Source of the DNA: Streptomonospora alba
GTDB taxonomy: Bacteria > Actinomycetota > Actinomycetes > Streptosporangiales > Streptosporangiaceae
Assembly (NCBI RefSeq): GCF_000826685.1
Contig: NZ_JROO01000038.1
Coordinates: forward strand, 1 to 64,000
Direction of reading: 5' to 3'
DNA: 64,000 nucleotides
This document shows, piece after piece, positions 25,256 to 33,239 of this stretch. The notes under the pieces were generated by a model, which was not told the DNA's origin, searched no databases, and worked only from the letters and a program-made list of their open reading frames with translations. The position numbers and the translations under genes are program-made. The first letter of the stretch is position 1, and every line of letters begins with the position of its first letter.

Positions 25256-26017
25256 TCAATGTAGGCCGGCGCCCTGGCCCTGGGGGTGGGAGGGGATTTC
25301 CTGCTGAGCGGATTCGGTCGCGAGCTCCGCGTGTCGCGTGAGAGGAACGAGCTCTGCGATGTTGGACGTGATGATGGAGTCCACGCCCATTCCCGCCACC
25401 CGCACCATTTCGGGGAAGTCGTCGACCGTCCACGCGGTGACGCTGTATCCGTGGCGCTGGATCTCCTCCACCAGCTCGCGGGTGAGTATGCGGTAGTCGG
25501 CGTTGAAGGCGTCGGGCCGCAGGTCCTCCCAGATCTCCGGGCCGGGCAGGTCGGACTGCTGCCAGGGCAGCGCGGTCCCCGCCGAGGGCAGCTTCGCGCG
25601 CACGTCCCGCAGCGTGCCGAGCGACCCCGTGAAGCAGACCCGATCGCTCATTCCGTGCTCGCCGACCACGGCATCGGCCGCAAGCGCGGTGGCGGCGGAG
25701 TCCACCTCGCACAGCAGCGATCGGGGCGCGGGGCCCCTGCCCGCCTCGGCCAGCACCTCCATGAAGGTGGGTATGCGCTGCTCGACGTCGGTGCCCAGCA
25801 CCGCGAGGTCGGCCAGCTCGGCGCTGCCGGCGGCCCGGTCCAGCCCCCAGTCCTGCTCCAGGCTTCGGTCGCGAACCACCACGACGTGTCCGTCGGCCGT
25901 GGTGCGAAGGTCCACCGCGAGGGCGTCGGCCCCCGCCGCGATCGCCGCGCGGATGGCGGGCAGCGTGTTCTCGCGGTAGCGGGATGTATCGCCCCGCAAT
26001 GCGGTCGCCAGAGTCAT
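25256..26017 (-). CDS. GDPD-like protein lacking catalytic residues
   Basis: A 253-residue TIM-barrel protein of the glycerophosphodiester phosphodiesterase family. RENTLPAIRAAIAAGADAL, RIPTFMEVL, ILTRELVEEIQRHGYSVTAWTVDD and GVDSIITSNIAELV keep the fold signature. The active site does not: the usual HRG is ALRGD, the Glu-X-Asp metal pair is AVD, and the HD after VVV is RD. Actinomycete relatives with LRGD/MRGD in place of HRG exist as I recall, but loss of the Glu and second His too is unusual. Probably inactive or with another function. It has no signal peptide and is divergent from a DeoR regulator. Confidence 0.75.
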   Translation of the reverse strand: MTLATALRGDTSRYRENTLPAIRAAIAAGADALAVDLRTTADGHVVVVRDRSLEQDWGLDRAAGSAELADLAVLGTDVEQRIPTFMEVLAEAGRGPAPRSLLCEVDSAATALAADAVVGEHGMSDRVCFTGSLGTLRDVRAKLPSAGTALPWQQSDLPGPEIWEDLRPDAFNADYRILTRELVEEIQRHGYSVTAWTVDDFPEMVRVAGMGVDSIITSNIAELVPLTRHAELATESAQQEIPSHPQGQGAGLH

Positions 26018-26335
26018 CGATCATCCCCCCAGGCCCCGTGGTACCGGCGGGGGTCGTCCGCCGGAGTCGGTGTCCACATTGCCAAACCGGGCGCGCCGAC
26101 GTGGGGCGAGTCCGGCGAGTCCTGCGGATTCGGCGGCAATGCGAACACAATGCAAGCATCCGCAACGGCGATCGCGGCCCCCGCAACCCCCGCGGCGCGA
26201 CGGCCCTCGAATCCCGCGGCATACACTGCGGGGTGGTCAGCGCCGCACTCTGGCGGACTGGGAGACTTCTGTGGTAAGCACGCGCGCCCGCTGCACGGCC
26301 GGCGCCGCTCCGACGACGATATCCGAAGGCGAAAG
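26018..26335. other. Divergent promoter gap, GDPD-like/DeoR
   Basis: 318 bp between divergent start codons. It probably holds promoters for both genes and a DeoR operator. I could not single out a convincing repeat or a small gene. Confidence 0.3.
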
Positions 26336-27106
26336 ATGATCCCCGACCAGCGCCGCGAGCACATCCTCAAGCTCCTGCAGGAGCGGCACGTGCTGAGCAT
26401 CAACGAGCTCACTTCGATGCTGTCCGTCTCGCACATGACGGTGCGGCGCGACATCCAGGCGCTGGAGAACGACGGCAAGGTGCTGTCGGTCACCGGGGGC
26501 GTGCGCCTGGCGGCCCGGCTGAAGAGCGAGCCCTCCTACCTGGCCAAGGCCCAGCTGGAGGTGCCGGCCAAGCGCGCCATCACCCGCGCCGCGGGCCAGC
26601 TGGTGCGCGACAACTTCACCATCTTCCTCGATGCCGGAACCACGTCGCTGCAGATGGTGCCGATGCTCACGGAGAAGGTCGGGCTGACCGTGGTCACCAA
26701 CGACTTCAACGTCGTCGGGCACTTGATGGAGTATCCCAACATCGAGCTGATCCACACCGGAGGCGTGGTCTCCCACGCCGATCACTCCTCGGTGGGGCAG
26801 TTCACCGCCGACTTCCTGAGCAAGGTCAACGTCGACATCGCGTTCGTCGCCAGCAGTTCCTGGGACGTGGAGCGGGGCTCGACGACGCCGTCGGAGGCCA
26901 AGGTGGTCGCCAAGCAGCAGTTGCTGCGCATGGCCTCCAAGAGCGTGCTCACCGTGGACAGTACGAAGTACGGAAAGTTCGGGACGTTCCGGGTGGCCCG
27001 CCTGGAGGAGTTCGACTTGATCGTCACCGACGACCGGCTGCCGCAGTCGGCGGCCGACGAGATCAGGGCTCAGGAAGTACGCCTGGAGCTGGTCTCCCCG
27101 GAGTAG
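26336..27106 (+). CDS. DeoR/GlpR-family regulator
   Basis: A 256-residue regulator. The winged-helix domain at 1-57 carries QRREHILKLLQERHVLSINELTSML and the family HTH SVSHMTVRRDIQALENDGKV. The sugar-phosphate sensor domain follows, with FLDAGTTSLQMVPML near 100, DIAFVASSSWDVERGSTTPSEAKVVAKQQL and VLTVDSTKYGKFGTFRVA. The ATG at 26336 has GAAGG upstream. The ORF extends over 1 kb 5' but that part is antisense to the GDPD-like gene. It is divergent from that gene and likely regulates it or a distant sugar gene. Confidence 0.88.
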   Translation: MIPDQRREHILKLLQERHVLSINELTSMLSVSHMTVRRDIQALENDGKVLSVTGGVRLAARLKSEPSYLAKAQLEVPAKRAITRAAGQLVRDNFTIFLDAGTTSLQMVPMLTEKVGLTVVTNDFNVVGHLMEYPNIELIHTGGVVSHADHSSVGQFTADFLSKVNVDIAFVASSSWDVERGSTTPSEAKVVAKQQLLRMASKSVLTVDSTKYGKFGTFRVARLEEFDLIVTDDRLPQSAADEIRAQEVRLELVSPE

Positions 27107-27218
27107 GCGCGGGACGGGGAGCCCTTCCGTCACGGGCGGCCGGTCGGTGACGGGTCGGTCCGTGGCGCGGAGCGCCCCTGCCGAGTGCGGGGTCCGCGTG
27201 GCGGCGGGCGGCGTCGGC

Positions 27219-27629
27219 TCAGGCTTCGTCGCTGCCCAGTTCGGCCGGGCAGAACAGCTCCAGCTGGATGCCGTCCGGGTCGGAGAACTGGATCATGGAG
27301 CCGTTGTCGGAATGCACGACCGGCGAGTGGTCGATGTCGAGCTCGGTGAGCCGGTCCTCCCAGTAGTCCAGCTCGCCGAGGCTGCCGACCTGGAAGGCGA
27401 CGTGGTCCATGCCGGTACGCCGGTGGTCGAAGGTGGCCTTGAACTGGTCTTTGTGCTGAATGAAGCCCAGCACGACGCCACAGGGATGGCGGCACTCGGT
27501 AAGCAGCCACTGCTTGCCGTCGCGGGTCTTGAACTCCTTGAACCCGAGCACGGTGCGGTAGAACTCGATACTGGCGTCGCGGTCGCGCACAGACAGGGTG
27601 ATGTGCGCGAGTCCGGTTACTCGAGGCAC
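27219..27629 (-). CDS. VOC-family (glyoxalase/dioxygenase-like) protein
   Basis: A 136-residue single-unit vicinal-oxygen-chelate protein. The two beta-alpha-beta-beta-beta modules begin at LAHITLSVRDRDASIEFYRTVLGF and MDHVAFQVGSLGELDYWEDRLTEL. Candidate metal ligands are His in AHITL, His in DHVAF and Glu in GIQLELF. The GTG at 27629 has AGAGGG upstream. Function within the superfamily (glyoxalase, extradiol dioxygenase, drug binding) cannot be read from sequence. It converges on the DeoR gene. Confidence 0.82.
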   Translation of the reverse strand: MPRVTGLAHITLSVRDRDASIEFYRTVLGFKEFKTRDGKQWLLTECRHPCGVVLGFIQHKDQFKATFDHRRTGMDHVAFQVGSLGELDYWEDRLTELDIDHSPVVHSDNGSMIQFSDPDGIQLELFCPAELGSDEA

Positions 27630-27965
27630 GGAACCCTCTTTCCGGCGGTCCAGCGGCCGTCTGCGGGGTGGGAACAGCGTAAGCACGATTCTTGAGAATA
27701 CGCGGGTCACGGGGCCTGGCAAGGGCCTGTTAATGCATGCTTAACGGGATCGATCGCTCCCGCGCGCGCAGGGCTCGGAGACGGTTCCGTACAAGGCCGT
27801 GTCACGGCCGATCGTGGCTACGCGCACGGTTCGTCCCACCGGGTATGAGACTGCTCACATCACGGCCGGGTGACCGCCCGTCCCGGCGCCGGCGGGCTCA
27901 CTGCGAGGGACACGGCGCGGAGCCCGGGGCGTGCCTCGATACCCGGACGTGGCAGGGTTTCGCCC

Positions 27966-28649
27966 ATGAGCGCCAACACCACACTGCATGTCGTCACCGT
28001 GTTCCTCGGGGACGGCGACACCGGCGGAAACGAACTCGGGGTCTTCCTCGACGCGTCGGGAACGGCCGAGACGGTCCGGCAGCGGATCGCCGCCGACCTC
28101 GGCTTCGCCGAGACCGTCTTCGTCGAGGACGCCGACCGGGGGCGGCTGTACATCCACACACCCGCCGTCGAGCTGCCGCTGGCCGGCCACCCACTCGTGG
28201 GCACCTCGTGGCTGCTGGCCGACTCGGGCCGCCCGCTCGACGTCCTCAACCCGCCCGCAGGCGCGGTCTCCACGTGGTCGGAGGGCGAGCGGGTGTGGAT
28301 CCGCGCCGATCCCGATCTGGCGCCGGTCTTCGACACCCGGCAGTTGGCCTCCCCGGCCGAGGTGGACGCCCTGAAGGGCGGTGAGGCAGGGGTCGACCTC
28401 CACGTGTGGGCCTGGGAGGACGAGTCGGCCGGACACGTCAGGGTGCGGGTCTTCCCGCACGAGATGGGCATCGGCGAGGACGAGGCCACCGGCGCCGCCG
28501 CGCTGCGCCTGGGTCAGCGGCTCGGCCGTGCGCTGACCGTGCACCAGGGGGTGGGCTCACGCATCGACGTGCGCCCCGGTCCCGGCGGCACCGTTGAGGT
28601 CGGCGGCCGCTGCGCCCTGCTGCGGACACGCGAGTACCCGCTGTCCTGA
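27966..28649 (+). CDS. PhzF-family isomerase-like protein
   Basis: A 227-residue PhzF/diaminopimelate-epimerase-fold protein, slightly short for the family (260-300). Hallmarks: VVTVFLGDGDTGGNELGVFLD near the N-terminus, FAETVFVED with the conserved Glu, LPLAGHPLVGTSWLL, and GEDEATGAAALRLGQRLGRAL near the C-terminus. The family contains isomerases and proteins of unknown role. No phenazine genes are nearby. The ATG at 27966 follows a weak GCAGGG. Confidence 0.82.
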   Translation: MSANTTLHVVTVFLGDGDTGGNELGVFLDASGTAETVRQRIAADLGFAETVFVEDADRGRLYIHTPAVELPLAGHPLVGTSWLLADSGRPLDVLNPPAGAVSTWSEGERVWIRADPDLAPVFDTRQLASPAEVDALKGGEAGVDLHVWAWEDESAGHVRVRVFPHEMGIGEDEATGAAALRLGQRLGRALTVHQGVGSRIDVRPGPGGTVEVGGRCALLRTREYPLS

Positions 28650-28729
28650 GGGGTGCGGCGATGCGTCGCGGCGCGTGCGTGGAGGCACCCGCCTCGATGG
28701 GGCCTTAGGAGCGCCGGCGGTCCCGGGGC

Positions 28730-29368
28730 TCAGCCGCGCACCAGGCTCCCGTAGACGATCAGGTTCCGCTCGTAGCGCCCGGTGCCGGGGTCGAAGCGCC
28801 CCGCGCAGGTGATCAGCCGCAGGGCGGCGTGGTCCACGGGGCCGTAGACCGCGGCGGAGGGGAACCGCTCCTTGTCGACCTGCTCGCTGCGCCGCACCCG
28901 GAACAGCGCGGAGGAGCCGTCTGCGCGTCCGATGCGCACCCTGTCGCCCGGCTCCAGTTCGTCCACCCGCAGGAACGCCGAGGGGCCGGTGCGGGAATCG
29001 CGGTGGCCGACGATCACCGCCGGGCCGGGTTCGCCGGGCGCTGCGCCCAGGCGGTACCAGCCCGCGACGCCGGTCCGCTCCAGCGGCGGCTCCTCAAGTG
29101 TCCCGTCGGCGTCGAGCCCCACGGGCACGATCCGCGCGGCCATGCCGACGGAGCGGGCGGTGATGCGCACCGGGGCGGCGACGGCGTCCGCCGGGTTCTG
29201 CGGCCCTCGCGGTCCGGTCGCCGGGCCGCTCCGATCGGGGCCGGTGGGCGTGGCCGGCGGGTCCGCGCCGGCGGCGCGCAGGGGTGGCGCGGCGCCCGGA
29301 ACCGCCACCAGCAGTACCACCGCGGCCAGAGTGCAGGCCAGACCGCGGGCGGCGGATTCAGCCCGCAC
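28730..29368 (-). CDS. Class F sortase
   Basis: About 212 residues. An N-terminal hydrophobic anchor (about 8-33) and a Pro-rich linker precede the sortase domain at about 65-212. The catalytic triad is visible: His122 in VIVGHRDS, Cys188 in LRLITCAGRFD, and Arg201 in RYERNLIVYG. Class F enzymes transpeptidate surface proteins. The start is uncertain: GTG 29368 or 29404 and TTG 29413 are in frame, none with a good RBS. All overlap the preceding gene, whose C-terminus carries a candidate sorting signal. Confidence 0.8.
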   Translation of the reverse strand: MRAESAARGLACTLAAVVLLVAVPGAAPPLRAAGADPPATPTGPDRSGPATGPRGPQNPADAVAAPVRITARSVGMAARIVPVGLDADGTLEEPPLERTGVAGWYRLGAAPGEPGPAVIVGHRDSRTGPSAFLRVDELEPGDRVRIGRADGSSALFRVRRSEQVDKERFPSAAVYGPVDHAALRLITCAGRFDPGTGRYERNLIVYGSLVRG

Positions 29369-29852
29369 GGCGGGCGAGTCGGCGGCTCGCTGCCGCGGCC
29401 GCACCCGCGGCAAGCAGTCCGGCGCCGGCCAGGGCGGCGGGCACCGGCGAGCCGGAGTCGGCCGCGGCGCCGCCTCCTCCGGTCTGCGGCGCGCCGAACG
29501 GGGTGGGTGTGAGCGGCCCCCGCACCACCGTGACCTCGCCCGCGACCGTCTCGTTCGAGGCGCCGCCGGCGCACTCGCCCATGACGCCGTAGACGCCCGG
29601 CTGCGTGCCCGGCGCCACCACGACCGGGACGGTGCCGAAGGTGTCGATCAGTTCGGCCGAGGCCGAACCCTGGAACGCCCGGGATGTGAACTCCAGCCGC
29701 TCGGCCGGTCCCTCGCAGGAGGAGCGCAGGGTGACGGAGTCGCCGGGGGCGACGGTGGCCGGCGTGATATCGATCTCCCCGGCAGTCGCCGCGGAGGCCC
29801 CGCCCACCGCCGCCGCGCTCGCCGCGAGGCCGATCGTCACCAGAATGCGCAT
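29358..29852 (-). CDS. Secreted protein with APQTG sorting signal, likely sortase substrate
   Basis: A 164-residue surface protein. Signal peptide at 1-25 (RILVTIGLAASAAAVGG then ASAATAG), an Ig-like beta domain with Cys46 and Cys94 that may pair, then a C-terminal cell-wall sorting region. This last comprises APQTG at 121-125, a Gly/Ala spacer, a hydrophobic helix at 137-155 and the tail RRLARRAG. APQTG is a non-classical LPXTG variant. The ATG at 29852 has GGGGAGAC upstream. The gene overlaps the class F sortase gene, so anchoring by that enzyme is likely. Confidence 0.75.
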   Translation of the reverse strand: MRILVTIGLAASAAAVGGASAATAGEIDITPATVAPGDSVTLRSSCEGPAERLEFTSRAFQGSASAELIDTFGTVPVVVAPGTQPGVYGVMGECAGGASNETVAGEVTVVRGPLTPTPFGAPQTGGGGAAADSGSPVPAALAGAGLLAAGAAAAASRRLARRAG

Positions 29853-30033
29853 GTCGTCTCCCCATCGCCGCACATCGGACAACCGAACGATGTCACATTA
29901 GGTTATGTATGGTCACGCACCGTATCGGGTGTCGGGACGTGTCGCGGTTCCATCGGGGCTCCCTCGCGCCCCGCCATCGGCGGCTCGGCCCTACCCTCGA
30001 AGGAGATCGAGGCGAATGCATGGCGGAGTGGCG

Positions 30034-30642
30034 ATGTCGGCGACGCGGTTGCTGGTTCTGGGGGCGGTGCGCGCTTCGGGGCGGGCACACGGCTACCAGG
30101 TGCGGCGCGAGCTGCTCAGTTGGGGCGCCGAGCAATGGGCCAGTGTCAAGCCGGGCTCGATCTACCACGCCCTGCGCCAGTTGCTGAAGAGCGGAATGCT
30201 GCGCAGCGCCGGTGTGGAGGAGAGCGGCGAGGGGCCTGAACGCACGCTCTTCGAGCTGACCGAAAGCGGCGAGGAGGAGTTCGTCCGCCTGCTGAGCAAA
30301 GCGCTGTCGGACGCCTCGGCCAAACCGGAGTTCTTCGGCGCCGGCATCACCTTCCTGACGTGCCAGCCCCGGGAGCGGGCTGTCGGTCTGCTGCGGTTCC
30401 GCCTCGCCGGGCTTGAGCGGGAGCAGGGAAGCCTCAGGTCGATGCTGGAGGACGGGGCGGTGCCGGCTGCCAAGCCCGAGCACGTCTGGGAGCTGTTCCG
30501 TTCGTGGATCGTCGCAGGCGATGCGGCGGTCTCCTTCACCCGCGAGCTGATCGAGCGCCTGGAGAACGGCGCCTACACCATGGCCGGCGAGGGCGGCGCG
30601 GCCTTCGGCGAGCGCGGCTGGATGTCCTCCGCGCAGGGCTGA
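30034..30642 (+). CDS. PadR-family regulator
   Basis: A 202-residue PadR-like protein. The winged helix at 1-85 has RLLVLGAVRASGRAHGYQVRREL, the recognition region VKPGSIYHALRQLLKSGML and the wing PERTLFELTESGEEEF. The C-terminal helices (about 105-190) are of the Vir-like dimerisation type. ATG 30034 follows GGAG; ATG 30016 with AAGGAG ten bases upstream is an alternative. It sits 104 bp before a DrrAB-type exporter and probably represses it, as PadR proteins often do. Confidence 0.85.
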   Translation: MSATRLLVLGAVRASGRAHGYQVRRELLSWGAEQWASVKPGSIYHALRQLLKSGMLRSAGVEESGEGPERTLFELTESGEEEFVRLLSKALSDASAKPEFFGAGITFLTCQPRERAVGLLRFRLAGLEREQGSLRSMLEDGAVPAAKPEHVWELFRSWIVAGDAAVSFTRELIERLENGAYTMAGEGGAAFGERGWMSSAQG

Positions 30643-30745
30643 CGGGGGTCTGCCTGCCCCGGCGCACGAATCCGTTTGATCGCGTCCGACCGATGCGGCA
30701 TGGTGAGTGGTGTTCAAACTTGACTACCGAGTTCCTGGGGGAAAC

Positions 30746-31702
30746 GTGATCCGCACCCGTGATCTCGCCCGGACGTTCCAGACCAAGGGCGGCGCCGTCG
30801 AGGCGGTGCGCGGTCTCGACCTGGACATCGGGGCGGGCGAGCTCGTCGCGTTCCTGGGCCCCAACGGGGCGGGGAAGTCGACGACCCTGCGAATGCTCAC
30901 CACCCTGCTCCTGCCCACCTCGGGCAGTGCCGCCGTCGCGGGGTGCGACGTCGTGGCCGACCCGAAGGGAGTCCGCCGGCGGATCGGCTACGTCGGCCAG
31001 GGCCACGCCGCGGGAACGGGCCAGTACGTCGCCGACGAGTTGGTCAGCCAAGGCCGGCTCTACGGATTGAGCAAGGCCGAGGCGCGTTCGCGCGCGGCCG
31101 AGCTGATGGCCGATCTCGACCTGGAAGGGCTGGACAAGCGCGAGGCCGCCCATATCTCCGGAGGGCAGCAGCGGCGGCTGGACATCGCCATGGGCCTGAT
31201 CCATCAACCGGAACTGCTGTTCCTGGACGAGCCCTCCACCGGCCTCGATCCGCACAGCCGCGCCAACCTCTGGTCGCACATCACCCGGCTGCGCGAAAGG
31301 TACGGCACCACCATCCTGCTCACCACCCACTACCTGGACGAGGCCGACAGCATCGCCGAGCGTGTGATCGTCATCGACCACGGCTCGGTCATCGCCGACG
31401 GCACGCCCGACGAGCTCAAGGGGAAGGTCTCCGGGGACCTGGTGAGTCTGGAGGCCGGCTCCGAGGAGGACGCCCGCGCGGCGGCGGCCGCCGTCGAGGG
31501 CGTGCCCGCGACGCATTCGGTCGACGTCTCCGCCGCGACGGTCCGGATGCGCGTCGACCGCGGCGACGCGGTCCTGCCCGAGGTTCTGCGCACCGTCGAC
31601 GCCCATGGGCTGGAACTGCGCACCGTGCAGGTACACCGCCCCTCGTTGGACGACGTCTTCCTCACCCTGACCGGGCGCAGTCTGCGCGAGAGCGCCGAAT
31701 GA
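30746..31702 (+). CDS. DrrA-like drug-efflux ABC ATPase
   Basis: A 318-residue ABC ATPase of the daunorubicin-resistance group. Walker A is GPNGAGKST, the signature ISGGQQRRLDIAMGL, Walker B LLFLDEPSTGLDP, and the H-loop TTHYLDEAD. The C-terminal 70 residues (RPSLDDVFLTLTGRSLR) are the typical DrrA extension. The GTG at 30746 has GGGGGAA upstream. It probably pairs with the permease at 31762, whose longest frame overlaps this stop. Confidence 0.9.
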   Translation: MIRTRDLARTFQTKGGAVEAVRGLDLDIGAGELVAFLGPNGAGKSTTLRMLTTLLLPTSGSAAVAGCDVVADPKGVRRRIGYVGQGHAAGTGQYVADELVSQGRLYGLSKAEARSRAAELMADLDLEGLDKREAAHISGGQQRRLDIAMGLIHQPELLFLDEPSTGLDPHSRANLWSHITRLRERYGTTILLTTHYLDEADSIAERVIVIDHGSVIADGTPDELKGKVSGDLVSLEAGSEEDARAAAAAVEGVPATHSVDVSAATVRMRVDRGDAVLPEVLRTVDAHGLELRTVQVHRPSLDDVFLTLTGRSLRESAE

Positions 31703-31761
31703 GCGCGGCCCCGCCCTCGACCGACGTGTCCGGCCCGAACGGCTCGAAAGGAGCGCGAACG

Positions 31762-32517
31762 ATGTCCCTCCTCCGCGACACCTGGCTGATCTGCCTCCGG
31801 CAGCTGCGGCCCACCCTGCACAGCCCCGTCGCGGGCCTGGGGTTCAGTGCGCTGCAGCCGATCCTCTATCTCGCGCTCTTCGCTCCGCTGCTGTCGGGGA
31901 TGCCCGGCGCCATGGGCGAGAACCCGTTGCAGTGGTTCGTGCCCGGCGTGCTGGCGATGCTCGCGCTGTTCGGCACCTCTTTCGCGGGCTTCGGTCTGCT
32001 GCCCGAGCTGCGCAGCGGCGCGCACGAGCGCCTGCTGGCCGCCCCCGTCAACCGGGTCGCGCTGCTGCTGGGGCGGGTCCTGCGCGACATCGCGGTGCTG
32101 CTCGGCCAGGCGACCGTCATTCTGCTGATCGTCGTCGCATTCGGTCTGCGGGTATCGCCGGCGGGCGCGGTCGCGGGCCTGCTGGTGCTGCTCATCATGG
32201 GCGTCGGTCTGGGAACCCTGTCCTACATGCTGGCGATGTCGGTGAAGCAGGAGTTCCTCTTCCCGGCGATCCTGCAGACCACGACCATGCCCCTGATCCT
32301 GCTGTCCGGCATCCTGCTGCCCATGGAGCTGGCGCCGACCTGGCTGTACACCCTCTCGCGCATCAACCCGCTGAGCCACGTGGTCGACGCCGAGCGGGCG
32401 CTGTTCGCCGGCGACTTCAGCGACCCCTCGGTCCTGGTCGGCTCCGCGGTGGCCGTGGCGGTCGCCGTCGTCGCGCTCGCGCTGGGCACCCGCCTGATGC
32501 GCCGTTTGGCGACCTGA
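31762..32517 (+). CDS. DrrB-like ABC-2 permease
   Basis: A 251-residue ABC-2 permease with six hydrophobic helices. The family features are FGLLPELRSGAHERLLAAPVNRVALLLGRVLRD near the cytoplasmic loop and a C-terminal segment ending in INPLSHVVDAERALFAGDF. ATG 31762 has AAAGGAG eight bases upstream; ATG 31699, overlapping the ATPase stop by four bases, would add 21 residues. Substrate probably a hydrophobic drug or secondary metabolite. Confidence 0.87.
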   Translation: MSLLRDTWLICLRQLRPTLHSPVAGLGFSALQPILYLALFAPLLSGMPGAMGENPLQWFVPGVLAMLALFGTSFAGFGLLPELRSGAHERLLAAPVNRVALLLGRVLRDIAVLLGQATVILLIVVAFGLRVSPAGAVAGLLVLLIMGVGLGTLSYMLAMSVKQEFLFPAILQTTTMPLILLSGILLPMELAPTWLYTLSRINPLSHVVDAERALFAGDFSDPSVLVGSAVAVAVAVVALALGTRLMRRLAT

Positions 32518-32557
32518 GGCGCCCGTCCCGGCCGAGGCCCGACTGGCGGGTGAAGGG

Positions 32558-32587
32558 TGTTAGTCGCTAACATGTTAGCCACTAACA
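32558..32587. promoter_or_regulatory. 30-bp palindromic TetR operator
   Basis: TGTTAGTCGCTAACA joined to TGTTAGCCACTAACA is symmetric over 30 bp apart from one central-arm mismatch pair (C at 32565 and 32580). The inner GCTAACATGTTAGC is perfect. It ends 19 bp before the TetR start codon and is A/T-rich against the surroundings, so it probably overlaps the promoter of the tetR-ABC operon. Confidence 0.8.
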
Positions 32588-32606
32588 TCCTTCTCGAAGG
32601 GCGAGC

Positions 32607-33188
32607 GTGAGCCAGGACTGGCGGGAGCGGAAGAAGGCGCGGACCCGGGAGCGGATCCAGCGCGAGGCGCTGCGGCTGTTCGGGGAACAGGGCTACGACG
32701 AGACCACGGTGACCCGGATCGCCGCGGCCGCGGGGGTTTCGCACACCACCTTCTTCCGGTACTTCCCGACCAAGGAGGACGTCGTCCTCGCCGACGAGTA
32801 CGACCCGCTTATCGAGGCGGCGATGCGCAGCCGGCCGGATTCCGAGGACCTGGTCGAACGGGTGCGCAACGCGATGGCGGAGGGCTTGGCCGCCGTCTAC
32901 GCGGCCGACCGGGACGCGCTGCTGGCGCGGGTGCGGCTGCTGCTCAGCGCGCCCGCGCTGCGCTCGCGGCTCTGGGAGCAGATGCAGAGCACACAGGCGC
33001 TGCTGGAGCGGTCGCTGGCCGGCACCGACGACCCAGCTGCGGTGCCGATGCGGGTGCGCGTCGTCGCCTCGGCGTGCCTGGCCGTGCTCACCACCGCCAT
33101 CACCACGTGGGGCGACGAAGGCGGCACCGCCGACCTGCCCGAACTCGTCGACGAGGCCTTCGCCCAGCTGCGCGCCGAGCTGAGCTGA
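32607..33188 (+). CDS. TetR-family regulator of ABC exporter
   Basis: A 193-residue TetR protein. The HTH is at about 14-60 (ERIQREALRLFGEQGYDETTVTRIAAAAGVSHTTFFRYFPTKEDV), and the C-terminus is helical. The GTG at 32607 has GAAGG upstream. A 30-bp palindrome lies at -20 to -49, consistent with tight autoregulation. It is 51 bp ahead of the ABC ATPase gene in the same direction, and so probably controls the exporter. Confidence 0.9.
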   Translation: MSQDWRERKKARTRERIQREALRLFGEQGYDETTVTRIAAAAGVSHTTFFRYFPTKEDVVLADEYDPLIEAAMRSRPDSEDLVERVRNAMAEGLAAVYAADRDALLARVRLLLSAPALRSRLWEQMQSTQALLERSLAGTDDPAAVPMRVRVVASACLAVLTTAITTWGDEGGTADLPELVDEAFAQLRAELS

Positions 33189-33239
33189 CTACAGGGAACC
33201 GGTGGGCGGCCGGTCGCGGATGCGGAGAGGCGGAGGGAC

